Shown in pieces: positions 9,221 through 17,344 of a DNA stretch of 64,000 nucleotides. Every line of letters begins with the position of its first letter. Within the stretch, counting starts at the first letter, position 1. The stretch spans positions 5,450,001 through 5,514,000 of the forward strand of contig NZ_CP109073.1 in NCBI RefSeq assembly GCF_035917415.1. Direction: 5' to 3'. Below the pieces are notes generated by a model. It was not told where the DNA came from. It worked only from the letters and a program-made list of their open reading frames with translations, and did no database searches. A program made the translations under genes and the position numbers. This stretch comes from Streptomyces sp. NBC_01803. Its GTDB lineage: Bacteria > Actinomycetota > Actinomycetes > Streptomycetales > Streptomycetaceae.

Positions 9221-10450
9221 TCAGCCGCCGAACTCCTGGAGCCCCTTGAGCGCCTGGTCGAGCAGGGCCTGCCGGCCGGCCAGCTCCTGCTCCAGCTTGT
9301 CGGCCTTCGCCGTGTTGCCCTGGGCGCGCGCCCGCTCCGCCTGCTCGCGCAGCCGGTCCACGGCGTCCTGGAGCTGGCCGGTCAGCCCGGCCGCCCGGGC
9401 CCGCGCCTCCGGGTTGGTCCGCCGCCACTCGGTCTCCTCCGCCTCCGCGATGGCCCGCTCGACGACGGCCATCCGGCCCTCGATCGCCGGCCTGGCGTCG
9501 CGCGGCACGTGCCCGATGGCTTCCCAGCGCTCACCGATCGACCGCAGCGCCGCCCGGGCCGACTTCAGGTCGGTGATCGGCAGCAGCTTCTCGGCCTCGG
9601 CCGCGAGCAGCTCCTTGCGGGCCAGGTTGTCGCGCTGCTCGGCGTCCCGCTCCGCGAACGCCTCGCTGCGGGCCTGGAAGAAGACGTCCTGTGCCGCCCG
9701 GAACCGGGTCCACAGGCCCTCCTCCACGTCCCGGTGGGCCCGGCCCGCCGCCTTCCAGTCCTGCATCAGGTCGCGGTAGCGCGCGGCGGTCGTCACCCAG
9801 TCCGTCGAGTCCGACAGCGCCTCCGCCTCGGCGATCAGCTTCTCCTTGCGGCGCCGGGTCTCCTCGCGCTGCGAGTCCAGGGCGGCGAAGTGCGACTTGC
9901 GGCGCTTGGAGAAGGCGGAGCGCGCCTGGGAGAAACGGTGCCACAGCTCGTCATCGGCCTTGCGGTCCAGCCGGGGCAGGCCCTTCCAGATGTCGACCAG
10001 CGCCCGCAGCCGTTCGCCGGCCGTGCGCCACTGCTCGCTCGCCGCCAGCTCCTCGGCCTCCGCGACCAGCGTCTCCTTGGCGGACCTGGCCTCCTCGTTC
10101 TGCCGGGCGCGGGCCGCCTTCCGCTCCTCGCGGCGGGCGTCCACCACCGCGACCAGCTCGTCCAGACGCCGGCCGAGGGCCGCCAGGTCGCCGACCGCGT
10201 GTCCCTCGGTCACCTGCTCGCGCAGGTGACCGAGGGCGGCCATGGCGTCCTTGGCCGCCAGGTCCGTCGTGCGCACCCGGCGCTCCAGCAGGTCGATCTC
10301 GACGACCAGACCCTCGTACTTGCGCTCGAAATAGGCGAGCGCCTCCTCGGGGGAACCCGCCTGCCAGCTGCCGACGGCCTTCTCGCCGTCCGCCGTCCGT
10401 ACGTACACGGTCCCTGTCTCATCGACGCGACCCCACGGCTCGCTGCTCAC
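9221..10450 (-). CDS. DUF349 domain-containing protein
   Basis: A 409-residue, highly charged, mostly helical protein. Several copies of the DUF349 pattern are visible: an acidic/aromatic helix followed by W-K-x-x-x-R or W-x-x-A/I-G (for example LVDIWKGLPRLDRKADDELWHRFSQARSAF, DLMQDWKAAGRAHRDVEEGLWTRFRAAQDVFF and SIGERWEAIGHVPRD, each about 75-90 residues apart). The C-terminus is coiled-coil-like (RLREQAERARAQGNTAKADKLEQEL). No catalytic motif is seen, and the biochemical role of the family is unknown to me. I chose the GTG at 10450 (protein begins VSSEPWGRVD) because GAGGAGG lies just upstream. The frame is open to 10498. Confidence 0.85.
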   Translation of the reverse strand: MSSEPWGRVDETGTVYVRTADGEKAVGSWQAGSPEEALAYFERKYEGLVVEIDLLERRVRTTDLAAKDAMAALGHLREQVTEGHAVGDLAALGRRLDELVAVVDARREERKAARARQNEEARSAKETLVAEAEELAASEQWRTAGERLRALVDIWKGLPRLDRKADDELWHRFSQARSAFSKRRKSHFAALDSQREETRRRKEKLIAEAEALSDSTDWVTTAARYRDLMQDWKAAGRAHRDVEEGLWTRFRAAQDVFFQARSEAFAERDAEQRDNLARKELLAAEAEKLLPITDLKSARAALRSIGERWEAIGHVPRDARPAIEGRMAVVERAIAEAEETEWRRTNPEARARAAGLTGQLQDAVDRLREQAERARAQGNTAKADKLEQELAGRQALLDQALKGLQEFGG

Positions 10451-10587
10451 AGCGCCTCCTCGTTCGATGCGCGCGACAGGGCGTGACGCCCCCGGCACCG
10501 CACACAGTTCTCGTCCGGGTCCACCGGCTTGTTCTCTCCCCGCCTGACCGGCGTGGCACCCTGCACAACGCCAACATAGGCGACAGG

Positions 10588-10617
10588 CCGCCCGGCTGTC
10601 CGCACCTTGCCGGGCGG
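10588..10617 (-). terminator. Terminator after the cyclophilin gene
   Basis: CCGCCCGGC (10588-10596) and GCCGGGCGG (10609-10617) form a perfect 9-bp stem with a 12-nt loop, 26 bp past the stop of the minus-strand cyclophilin gene. It also lies in the presumed promoter region of the next minus-strand gene. Confidence 0.55.
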
Positions 10618-10642
10618 AAATTACGGGTGGGGCGGGCGCCGC

Positions 10643-11485
10643 CTACGGATTCACCGGTTCCACCGTGGCCTCCTCGATGACGACCGTGGCGTAGGGCGCG
10701 GTGTTGCCGGTCGTCGGGTCGGCCGGGGCCGCGCCCGTCTCCGCGATCAGCTCCAGCACGTCGAGCCCGGCCGTCACCTTCCCGAACGGTGTGTAATCCG
10801 GCGGGAGCGGACTGTCCTGGTAGACCAGGAAGAACTGGCTGCCGCCGGTGTCCCGGCCGGCGTCGGCGGAGGCGTCGTACTGGTTGGCCATGGCCACGGT
10901 GCCCGCCGGGTAGACGCCGCCCTCCAGGGCCGGGTCGTCCAGGTTCTCGTCCGGGATGGTGTACCCCGGGCCGCCCTGCCCGGTGCCCTGCGGGTCCCCG
11001 CACTGGAGCACGTGGATGCCCTCGGTCACCAGCCGGTGGCAGGGGGAGTGGTCGAAGAAGCCCTCACCGGCCAGGAACGCGAACGAGTTCACCGTGTGTG
11101 GGGCCGCCTCGGTGTCCATCGTGATCTCGATCTCGCCACAGGTGGTCGCGAGCCGCAGGACGTGGTCGACGGAGGTGTCCACCGACATCTCCGGCTCGGC
11201 GTCCCACTGCGCGGTCGATGGATCGCCCGCCGCCGGCTCGTCGCACGGGTCCTCCGGGGCGCTCGGCTCCTCGGTGGGCTCGCCGTCCGCCGCCTCGTCG
11301 GACGTCCCGTCGTCCCCGGTGAGCATCACGAAGGCGGTCACGCCGCCCGCGATCAGCACCACCAGGAGGACGGAGAGCAGCACGCGGAGCCGTCGGCCCT
11401 TCCGTGCCCGGTCGAACCGGCGTGCCTGCTGCCGATCCCACTTCGCCCGCGCGAGCTGCTTGCGCCGCTGATCCTTGCTGACCAC
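10643..11485 (-). CDS. Membrane-anchored cyclophilin-type peptidyl-prolyl isomerase
   Basis: Catalyses cis-trans isomerisation of Xaa-Pro bonds, here probably on the outer face of the membrane. The 280-residue product has a basic N-terminus, one TM helix (RVLLSVLLVVLIAGGVTAFVML, about 34-55), an acidic Pro/Glu/Thr linker (about 57-95), and a C-terminal cyclophilin domain: PHTVNSFAFLAGEGFFDHSPCHRL with the catalytic Arg, QCGDPQGTGQGGPGYTIPDE, MANQ, GGSQFFLVY and PFGKVTAGLDVLE. CHRL replaces the more common FHRV, while the Arg is kept. GTG start with GGGGAGAG upstream. It faces divergently from the MBL gene at 11609. Confidence 0.93.
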   Translation of the reverse strand: MVSKDQRRKQLARAKWDRQQARRFDRARKGRRLRVLLSVLLVVLIAGGVTAFVMLTGDDGTSDEAADGEPTEEPSAPEDPCDEPAAGDPSTAQWDAEPEMSVDTSVDHVLRLATTCGEIEITMDTEAAPHTVNSFAFLAGEGFFDHSPCHRLVTEGIHVLQCGDPQGTGQGGPGYTIPDENLDDPALEGGVYPAGTVAMANQYDASADAGRDTGGSQFFLVYQDSPLPPDYTPFGKVTAGLDVLELIAETGAAPADPTTGNTAPYATVVIEEATVEPVNP

Positions 11486-11608
11486 CGCGCTCTCCCCTTG
11501 TCGTCTCGTCGTCTCGTGGCGTCACCGTATACGGGTTCGCACCCGCCGCACCGCCGCCGGTAGGCTCTGAGCCGGCAGCCCGCCCACGACGACGACCGAA
11601 GGACGACC

Positions 11609-12322
11609 GTGCTGATCGCTGGCTTCCCCGCCGGGGCCTGGGGGACCAACTGCTATCTGGTCGCGCCCGCCGCCGGCGAGGAATGCGTGATCATCGATCC
11701 CGGCCACCGGGCGGCGCCCGGAGTGGCCGAGACGATCGCCAAGCACCGGCTGAAGCCGGTGGCGGTCATTGTCACCCATGGCCACATCGACCACGTCGCC
11801 TCGGTCGTCCCCGTCTGCGGCGCCCACGACGTGCCCGCCTGGATCCACCCGGCGGACCGGTACATGCTCAGCGACCCCGGCAAGGCGCTGGGCATGCGCA
11901 TCGGCCAGCCGCTGCTGGGCGAGCTGACCGTGGGCGAGCCCGACGACCTGCGGGAGCTGACCGACGGGGCCGAGCTGACGCTCGCCGGGCTGTCGCTCAC
12001 CGTGGCGCACGCCCCGGGCCATACCCAGGGGTCGGTGACCTTCCGGCTGCCCGACCAGGCCGACATCCCGCCGGTCCTGTTCTCGGGCGACCTGCTCTTC
12101 GCCGGCTCCATCGGACGCACCGATCTCCCCGGCGGTGACCACGCCGAGATCCTGCGGTCGCTGGCGCGTGTCTGCCTGCCGCTCGATGACTCGACCGTGG
12201 TGCTGTCCGGGCACGGCCCGCAGACCACCATCGGCCGCGAGCGCGTCGGCAACCCGTATCTCCGGGAGCTGGCCGCCGGCCCGGGAGCCGCCGACGCGGC
12301 GGCCCCGCGACCAGGATTGTGA
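11609..12322 (+). CDS. MBL-fold metallohydrolase, glyoxalase II-like
   Basis: A 237-residue metallo-beta-lactamase-fold hydrolase. The metal-binding motif THGHIDH is at 56-62, with later ligands in [28 protein letters not shown] and [14 protein letters not shown]. The spacing fits the short YcbL/glyoxalase II-like group, whose natural substrates are often uncertain. GTG start with GAAGGAC upstream. hisS starts 11 bp after the stop, so the two are probably co-transcribed. I would not assign a specific thioester substrate. Confidence 0.88.
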   Translation: MLIAGFPAGAWGTNCYLVAPAAGEECVIIDPGHRAAPGVAETIAKHRLKPVAVIVTHGHIDHVASVVPVCGAHDVPAWIHPADRYMLSDPGKALGMRIGQPLLGELTVGEPDDLRELTDGAELTLAGLSLTVAHAPGHTQGSVTFRLPDQADIPPVLFSGDLLFAGSIGRTDLPGGDHAEILRSLARVCLPLDDSTVVLSGHGPQTTIGRERVGNPYLRELAAGPGAADAAAPRPGL

Positions 12323-12332
12323 ACCTTTCTCC

Positions 12333-13595
12333 GTGAGCACCTTTTCCGCCCCCAAGGGCACGTACGACCTGATCCCCCCGGACTCCGCCGCCGTCCTCGC
12401 GGTGCGCGAGGCGCTCGCCGCCCCGGTGCGCCGCGCCGGATACGGCTATGCGGAGACGCCCGGCTTCGAGCACGTCGAGCTCTTCTCCCGCGGTGTCGGC
12501 GAGTCCACCGACATCGTGACCAAGGAGATGTACACGCTCACCACCAAGGGCGGCACCCGTCTCGCGCTGCGCCCCGAGGGCACCGCCTCCGTGCTGCGCG
12601 CCGCCCTCCAGTCGAGCCTGCACCGCGCGGGCAACCTGCCGGTGAAGCTGTGGTATTCGGGCACCTACTACCGGTACGAGCGCCCGCAGGCCGGCCGTTA
12701 CCGGCACTTCTCGCAGGTCGGTGCCGAGGCCATCGGCACCGAGGACCCGGCCCTGGACGCCGAGCTGGTCATCCTGGCCGCCGACGCCTACCGGTCGCTC
12801 GGCCTGCGGAACGTGCGCCTGCTGCTGAACTCGCTGGGCGACCGTGAGTGCCGCCCCGCCTACCGGGCCGCGCTCCAGTCGTTCCTGCGGGGCCTGGATC
12901 TGGACGAGGAGACCCGCGGGCGGATCGAGATCAACCCGCTGCGGGTGCTGGACGACAAGCGGGAGGGCGTGCGGCGGCAGCTCACCGGCGCGCCCCTGAT
13001 GCGCGACCACCTGTGCCAGGCGTGCAAGGAGTACCACGAGCGGGTGCGGGAGCTGCTCACCGAGGCCGGGGTCGCCTTCACGGATGACGACCGGCTCGTG
13101 CGCGGGCTGGATTACTACACCCGCACTACGTTCGAGTTCGTCCACGACGGGCTCGGCTCGCAGTCCGCCGTCGGCGGCGGCGGGCGCTACGACGGCCTGT
13201 CCGAGATGATCGGCGGCCCGCCGCTGCCGTCCGTCGGCTGGGCGATCGGTGTGGACCGCACGGTGCTGGCGCTGCGCGCCGAGGGCATCGAGCTCGAACT
13301 CCCGTCGGCCACCGATGTGTTCGCCGTCCCGCTCGGCGAGGAGGCGCGGCGGGCGCTGTTCGCCGTGGTGACCGGGCTGCGGCGGGCCGGGGTGGCGGCG
13401 GACTTCGCGTACGGCGGGCGCGGCGTCAAGTCGGCGATGAAGTCGGCCAACCGCAGCGGCGCCCGGTTCGCCCTGGTGGCGGGCGATCGGGACCTGGCCG
13501 AGGGCGTCGTGCAGCTCAAGGACCTCGTCAGTGGCGAACAGGCGCCCGTCGCCCTGGAGTCGGTGGTGGACGAACTGCGTGGCCGGCTCGCCTGA
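12333..13595 (+). CDS. hisS: Histidyl-tRNA synthetase
   Basis: Class II aminoacyl-tRNA synthetase charging tRNA-His. The 420-residue product begins [19 protein letters not shown] and contains motif 2 ([23 protein letters not shown]), the histidine-specific loops [12 protein letters not shown] and GGGGRYDGL, motif 3 ([14 protein letters not shown]), and a C-terminal anticodon-binding domain ([18 protein letters not shown] to the end). GTG start; the ribosome site is weak, so coupling to the MBL gene 11 bp upstream may help. Confidence 0.97.
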   Translation: MSTFSAPKGTYDLIPPDSAAVLAVREALAAPVRRAGYGYAETPGFEHVELFSRGVGESTDIVTKEMYTLTTKGGTRLALRPEGTASVLRAALQSSLHRAGNLPVKLWYSGTYYRYERPQAGRYRHFSQVGAEAIGTEDPALDAELVILAADAYRSLGLRNVRLLLNSLGDRECRPAYRAALQSFLRGLDLDEETRGRIEINPLRVLDDKREGVRRQLTGAPLMRDHLCQACKEYHERVRELLTEAGVAFTDDDRLVRGLDYYTRTTFEFVHDGLGSQSAVGGGGRYDGLSEMIGGPPLPSVGWAIGVDRTVLALRAEGIELELPSATDVFAVPLGEEARRALFAVVTGLRRAGVAADFAYGGRGVKSAMKSANRSGARFALVAGDRDLAEGVVQLKDLVSGEQAPVALESVVDELRGRLA

Positions 13596-13605
13596 CGCCG
13601 GCCGG

Positions 13606-13633
13606 GGGGCCGTCCGCCGGACCGGCCGGCCCC
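13606..13633 (+). terminator. Hairpin terminator after hisS
   Basis: GGGGCC (13606-13611) pairs with GGCCCC (13628-13633), and GTCC (13612-13615) pairs with GGAC (13619-13622) around a GCC loop, with an asymmetric CGGCC bulge. It lies 10 bp after the hisS stop. Confidence 0.5.
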
Positions 13634-13641
13634 GCGGCGGG

Positions 13642-13670
13642 TTGACAGTGCCGCTCCGTAGGCGTTGTGT
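13642..13670 (+). promoter_or_regulatory. Putative promoter for the VKOR gene
   Basis: A perfect TTGACA (13642-13647) is followed after 17 bp by TTGTGT (13665-13670), a weak -10. An imperfect inverted repeat, TTGTGTC ... GGCACAA (13665-13683), overlaps the -10 and could be an operator. Confidence 0.4.
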
Positions 13671-13721
13671 CACTGAGGCACAATGAGGCCGTACCGGGAC
13701 GGACGGAATGGACAGGCGGAG

Positions 13722-14363
13722 ATGGTGACATCGGCGATGGACGTGGAGCGCACCGACGGGCCGGCGCGCGGCGGGGACGAACGGCCGGGCGTCGGCGCCG
13801 GACGCGCCTTCGCGCTGACGCTGGTGATCACCGGCCTCGCCGGGGTGCTGGCCTCCTGGGTCATCATCCTGGACAAGTTCCACCTGCTGGAGGACCCGGA
13901 CTTCACCCCCGCCTGCAGCCTCAACCCCGTCGTCTCCTGCGGCAGCATCATGGAGAGCGACCAGGCGGAGGTGTTCGGCTTCCCCAACCCGATGCTCGGC
14001 ATGGTCACGTACGGCATGGTGATCGCCATCGGCATGGGCCTGCTGGCCGGCGCGCGCTACCGGCGCTGGTTCTGGCTCGGCCTGCAGGCCGGCACGCTCT
14101 TCGGCGTCGCGTTCTGCACCTGGCTCCAGTACCAGTCGCTGTACGAGATCAACGCCCTGTGCCTGTGGTGCTGTCTGGCCTGGGCGGCCACGATCGTCAT
14201 GTTCTGGTACACGACGCTGCACACCGTGCGGCACGGCTTCCTGCCCGCGCCGGCGGGAGTGCGCTCCGCGCTGGAGGAGTTCCACTGGCTGATCCCGGCG
14301 GTGCACATCGCCGTCATCGGCATGCTGATCCTCACGCGCTGGTGGGACTTCTGGACGAGCTGA
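13722..14363 (+). CDS. Vitamin K epoxide reductase (VKOR) family membrane protein
   Basis: VKOR homologues reoxidise Dsb-like thiol oxidases using quinones. The 213-residue product has about five TM segments (28-50, 91-110, 117-138, 146-166, 190-210), a periplasmic loop cysteine pair (C65 and C73 in ACSLNPVVSC), and the redox CxxC (CLWC, 147-150), followed by a further Cys at 151. No DsbA partner is fused or adjacent. Several in-frame starts exist (ATG 13683, 13722, 13737). I prefer 13722 because AGGCGGAG precedes it and the extra residues are hydrophilic. The flanking genes give no functional hint. Confidence 0.88.
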   Translation: MVTSAMDVERTDGPARGGDERPGVGAGRAFALTLVITGLAGVLASWVIILDKFHLLEDPDFTPACSLNPVVSCGSIMESDQAEVFGFPNPMLGMVTYGMVIAIGMGLLAGARYRRWFWLGLQAGTLFGVAFCTWLQYQSLYEINALCLWCCLAWAATIVMFWYTTLHTVRHGFLPAPAGVRSALEEFHWLIPAVHIAVIGMLILTRWWDFWTS

Positions 14364-14408
14364 CCGGCGCGGGCGGCGCTGTCGGTGCCGTGGCTTAGGG
14401 TCGGTGAC

Positions 14409-15782
14409 GTGGAGCCCGAGGACTTGTTCACCGCCGCGGCCGAGGAGCGCGCGGAGAAGGATCTCACCGCCAGGCCGCTGGCCGTGCGGATGCGCCCGCG
14501 CACCCTGGACGACGTCGTGGGGCAGCGGCATCTGTTGCGCCCGGGATCGCCGTTGCGCCGCCTGGTCGGCGAGGGCGGTGGGGGGCCGGCCGGGCCGTCG
14601 TCGGTGATCCTGTGGGGTCCCCCCGGCACCGGCAAGACCACGCTGGCGTATGTGGTCAGCCAGGCCACGGAGAAGCGGTTCGTGGAGCTGTCGGCCATCA
14701 CCGCCGGGGTGAAGGAGGTGCGGGCCGTCATCGACGGCGCGCGCCGCTCCTCCGGCGCGTACGGCAGGGACACGGTCCTCTTCCTGGACGAGATCCACCG
14801 CTTCAGCAAGGCCCAGCAGGACTCCCTGCTCCCCGCCGTGGAGAACCGGTGGGTGACCCTGATCGCGGCCACCACGGAGAATCCGCACTTCTCGGTGATC
14901 TCGCCGCTGATGTCGCGTTCCCTGCTGCTCACCCTGGAGTCGCTGACCGAGGACGACCTGCGCGGACTGCTGCGCCGGGCGGTGGCGGACGAGCGGGGGC
15001 TGGGCGGCGCCGTCTCGCTGGCGGCGGACGCCGAGGAGCATCTGCTGCGGATCGCCGGCGGCGACGCGCGGCGGGCACTGACCGCGCTGGAGGCGGGCGC
15101 GGGCGCGGCCCTCGCCAAGGGCGAGGAGGAGATCGCCCTCGCCACGCTGGAGGAGGCGGTGGACCGCGCGGCGGTGCGGTACGACCGGGACGGCGATCAG
15201 CACTACGACGTGGCCAGCGCGCTGATCAAGTCGATCCGGGGCTCGGACGTGGACGCCGCGCTGCACTATCTGGCCCGCATGATCGAGGCGGGGGAGGACC
15301 CCCGGTTCATCGCCAGACGGCTGATGATCTCCGCCAGCGAGGATATCGGCATGGCCGACCCGACCGCGCTGCCCACGGCGGTGGCGGCGGCCCAGGCGGT
15401 GGCGCTCATCGGCTTCCCCGAGGCGGCCATCACCCTCGGGCACGCCACGATCGCGCTCGCGCTCGCCCCGAAGTCGAACGCCGCGGTGGTCGCCATCGGC
15501 GAGGCCCAGGCGGACGTCAGAGCCGGGCTGGCCGGCCCGGTGCCCGCGCATCTGCGCGACAGTCACTACCAGGGCGCCAAGCGGCTGGGCCACGGCGCGG
15601 GTTATCAGTATCCGCACGACGTGCCCGGCGGCATCGCGGCCCAGCGGTACGCGCCGGACGCGGTGCACGGCAAGCGGTACTACCGGCCGACGCGGCACGG
15701 CGCGGAGGCCCGGTTCGGGGAGATTCTCGACCGGGTCCGCCGCCGCCTGACCGGCTCCGGGGAGCCGCGCGAGGAATCCTGA
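14409..15782 (+). CDS. rarA: Replication-associated recombination protein A (RarA/MgsA), AAA+ ATPase
   Basis: RarA is a clamp-loader-like AAA+ ATPase acting at stalled replication forks. The 457-residue product starts [13 protein letters not shown] and has Walker [10 protein letters not shown] (70-78), Walker [10 protein letters not shown] (124-132), the [10 protein letters not shown] and SRSLLLTLE segments, sensor 2 [11 protein letters not shown], and the C-terminal tetramerisation domain with [41 protein letters not shown] and YQYPHD. I chose the GTG at 14409 over upstream in-frame codons because orthologues I recall begin [11 protein letters not shown]. Convergent with the DUF2470 gene. 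Confidence 0.95.
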   Translation: MEPEDLFTAAAEERAEKDLTARPLAVRMRPRTLDDVVGQRHLLRPGSPLRRLVGEGGGGPAGPSSVILWGPPGTGKTTLAYVVSQATEKRFVELSAITAGVKEVRAVIDGARRSSGAYGRDTVLFLDEIHRFSKAQQDSLLPAVENRWVTLIAATTENPHFSVISPLMSRSLLLTLESLTEDDLRGLLRRAVADERGLGGAVSLAADAEEHLLRIAGGDARRALTALEAGAGAALAKGEEEIALATLEEAVDRAAVRYDRDGDQHYDVASALIKSIRGSDVDAALHYLARMIEAGEDPRFIARRLMISASEDIGMADPTALPTAVAAAQAVALIGFPEAAITLGHATIALALAPKSNAAVVAIGEAQADVRAGLAGPVPAHLRDSHYQGAKRLGHGAGYQYPHDVPGGIAAQRYAPDAVHGKRYYRPTRHGAEARFGEILDRVRRRLTGSGEPREES

Positions 15783-15801
15783 AGCGAGGCGCCCGCCGGG
15801 C

Positions 15802-16677
15802 TCAGTCGGCCGCCGCGGCCTCGAAGAGCCATCGCAGGGCGTGCCGGAGCCGGCTGATGTCCCGGACGGGCTCGGGGAATTCGAAGCGCGCGTCGAAGCA
15901 CGCGCTCCCCGCCCGGAAGCGCACCCGCAGGCCGAACCGGTCGAGCCCGAGCGGGGTGACCGCCTCCCAGGCCGCGCAGCCGGCGCCCCGGTCGCCCAGC
16001 AGCGCGCACAGCGAGCGGAGTTCGGGTCCGTGCGCGGCGGCCATGTGCTGGAGCAGTTCGGCCTCGTGGCGGGCCAGCGGATCGGGCTCGGCGTCGGCCA
16101 GCTCGTCCGGCTCCACGTATGCGGCGCCCCACAGATCGTCGGTGTACGCCTCGCCCACCTCCAGGCGCAGCAGCGTCCAGTCGGGCCCCGGGACGGGGCC
16201 GCCGGGATGGCGTTCGGTGAGGAGCCGGATGCCGGCGGCCCACGCCTCGCCCGTCACCGGGGTGAGCCAGCCGGCCACCCAGCCGCGCCCGCGGATCCGG
16301 TAGGGCACCGCGACGGGGGCGACGTCCGTGATCTCCATCACGGCCGTCACGTCGTCGTCCTGCGCGTGCGCCACGGCGCGCGCGGCCGGAGACCGGGACG
16401 GGATCAGCACCAGCACGTCGCCCGAGGGCATGACCGCGCGCGACTCGGGGACGGTATGCCCGAGTTCATTGGTTTTGCCCTTCCCTGCGTCGCTTCCCGG
16501 GGGTGCCCCCAGTCCCGGAATGGCGAGCGCGGCGGAGGCGTTGGACTCCAGGAGTGTGCGCACGCGCTCGGCCGCCGTCGGCTGCCGGGTGTCGTCGCCG
16601 GGGCGCGGCTGGCCCCCTTCCCGGTGTTCCTGGCTTCGGCGTCCGGCGCCGGGCGCGGGCTTCCCAGGTCGAATCAT
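15802..16677 (-). CDS. DUF2470 domain protein, possible iron/heme-related
   Basis: A 291-residue protein whose last 90 residues match the DUF2470 pattern: HEAELLQHMAAAHGPELRSLCALL, the aromatic/Asp core VTPLGLDRFGLRVRF, and FPEPVRDISRLRHALRWLFEAA. DUF2470 is found C-terminal to pyridoxamine-oxidase-like, heme-utilisation (HugZ-type) proteins. The N-terminal 60 residues are low complexity. The middle contains a possible split-barrel remnant (PSGDVLVLIPSRSPAARAVAH, EITDVAPVAVPYRIRGRGWVAGWL). I chose the ATG at 16677 because GAGGAG lies 5 nt upstream; a GTG at 16683 is the alternative. The upstream 55-bp gap to rpsD contains an iron-box match, which supports iron control. The enzymatic function is inferred, not shown. 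Confidence 0.8.
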   Translation of the reverse strand: MIRPGKPAPGAGRRSQEHREGGQPRPGDDTRQPTAAERVRTLLESNASAALAIPGLGAPPGSDAGKGKTNELGHTVPESRAVMPSGDVLVLIPSRSPAARAVAHAQDDDVTAVMEITDVAPVAVPYRIRGRGWVAGWLTPVTGEAWAAGIRLLTERHPGGPVPGPDWTLLRLEVGEAYTDDLWGAAYVEPDELADAEPDPLARHEAELLQHMAAAHGPELRSLCALLGDRGAGCAAWEAVTPLGLDRFGLRVRFRAGSACFDARFEFPEPVRDISRLRHALRWLFEAAAAD

Positions 16678-16691
16678 GCGCACTCCTCAGC

Positions 16692-16710
16692 TAAGGTAAG
16701 GCTCACCTAA
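16692..16710. promoter_or_regulatory. Iron box (DmdR1/IdeR/DtxR-type operator)
   Basis: TAAGGTAAGGCTCACCTAA matches the 19-bp actinobacterial iron-box pattern TTAGGTTAGGCTCACCTAA at 17 of 19 positions by direct count. It lies in the 55-bp gap between the divergent DUF2470 and rpsD starts, over any promoter either gene could use there. Iron-loaded DmdR1 would be expected to repress. Confidence 0.75.
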
Positions 16711-16732
16711 CTTACACGGAGGTCCGTTCAAC

Positions 16733-17344
16733 GTGAACCAGTCGCGTCCCAAGGTCAAGAAGTCGCGTGCCCTGGGCATCGCGCTCACCCCGAAGGCCGT
16801 CAAGTACTTCGAGAGGCGCCCCTATCCGCCCGGCGAGCATGGGCGCGGCCGGAAGCAGAGCAGCGACTACAAGGTCCGACTGCTGGAGAAGCAGCGTCTG
16901 CGTGCCCAGTACGACATCAGCGAGCGGCAGATGGTCCGCGCCTACGAGCGCGCCCGCAAGGTGTCGGGCAAGACCGGCGAGGCGCTCATCATCGAGCTGG
17001 AGCGGCGGCTGGACGCCCTCGTGCTGCGCTCCGGCCTGGCCCGTACCATTTACCAGGCTCGCCAGATGGTCGTGCACGGCCACATCGCCGTCAACGACCG
17101 CAAGGTGGACAAGCCGTCCTTCCGCGTCAGCCCCGAGGACGTCGTGACCGTGCGCGAACGCAGCCGTGCCAAGCACCCGTTCCTGGTCGCCCGCGAGGGT
17201 GGCTACGCGGGCGAGGGCGAGACCCCGCGCTACCTCCAGGTCAACCTGGAGGCGCTGGCCTTCCGCCTTGACCGCGACCCGAACCGCGGCGAGGTCCCGG
17301 TGATCTGCGACGAACAGCTCGTCGTGGAGTTCTACGCCCGCTGA
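16733..17344 (+). CDS. rpsD: 30S ribosomal protein S4
   Basis: S4 is a primary 16S rRNA-binding protein of the small subunit and nucleates its 5' domain. The 203-residue product begins [15 protein letters not shown] and contains the S4 N-terminal domain and the S4 RNA-binding fold ([33 protein letters not shown], about 88-120). It lacks the zinc Cys cluster seen in some S4 proteins, as I recall for other Streptomyces S4. GTG start with GGAGG (16718-16722) 10 nt upstream. It stands alone, outside the usual rpsM-rpsK-rpsD-rpoA operon, which is usual for Streptomyces. The 3' end overlaps the convergent ATPase gene by 13 bp. Confidence 0.97.
   Translation: MNQSRPKVKKSRALGIALTPKAVKYFERRPYPPGEHGRGRKQSSDYKVRLLEKQRLRAQYDISERQMVRAYERARKVSGKTGEALIIELERRLDALVLRSGLARTIYQARQMVVHGHIAVNDRKVDKPSFRVSPEDVVTVRERSRAKHPFLVAREGGYAGEGETPRYLQVNLEALAFRLDRDPNRGEVPVICDEQLVVEFYAR

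Noticed and set aside
11997..15698. A very long open frame on the minus strand (over 1200 codons) opposite hisS, the VKOR gene and rarA
   Set aside because: It is a shadow of high third-position GC on the coding strand: composition is His/Gly/Arg/Asp-heavy and no family motif appears, while three well-known genes occupy the other strand.
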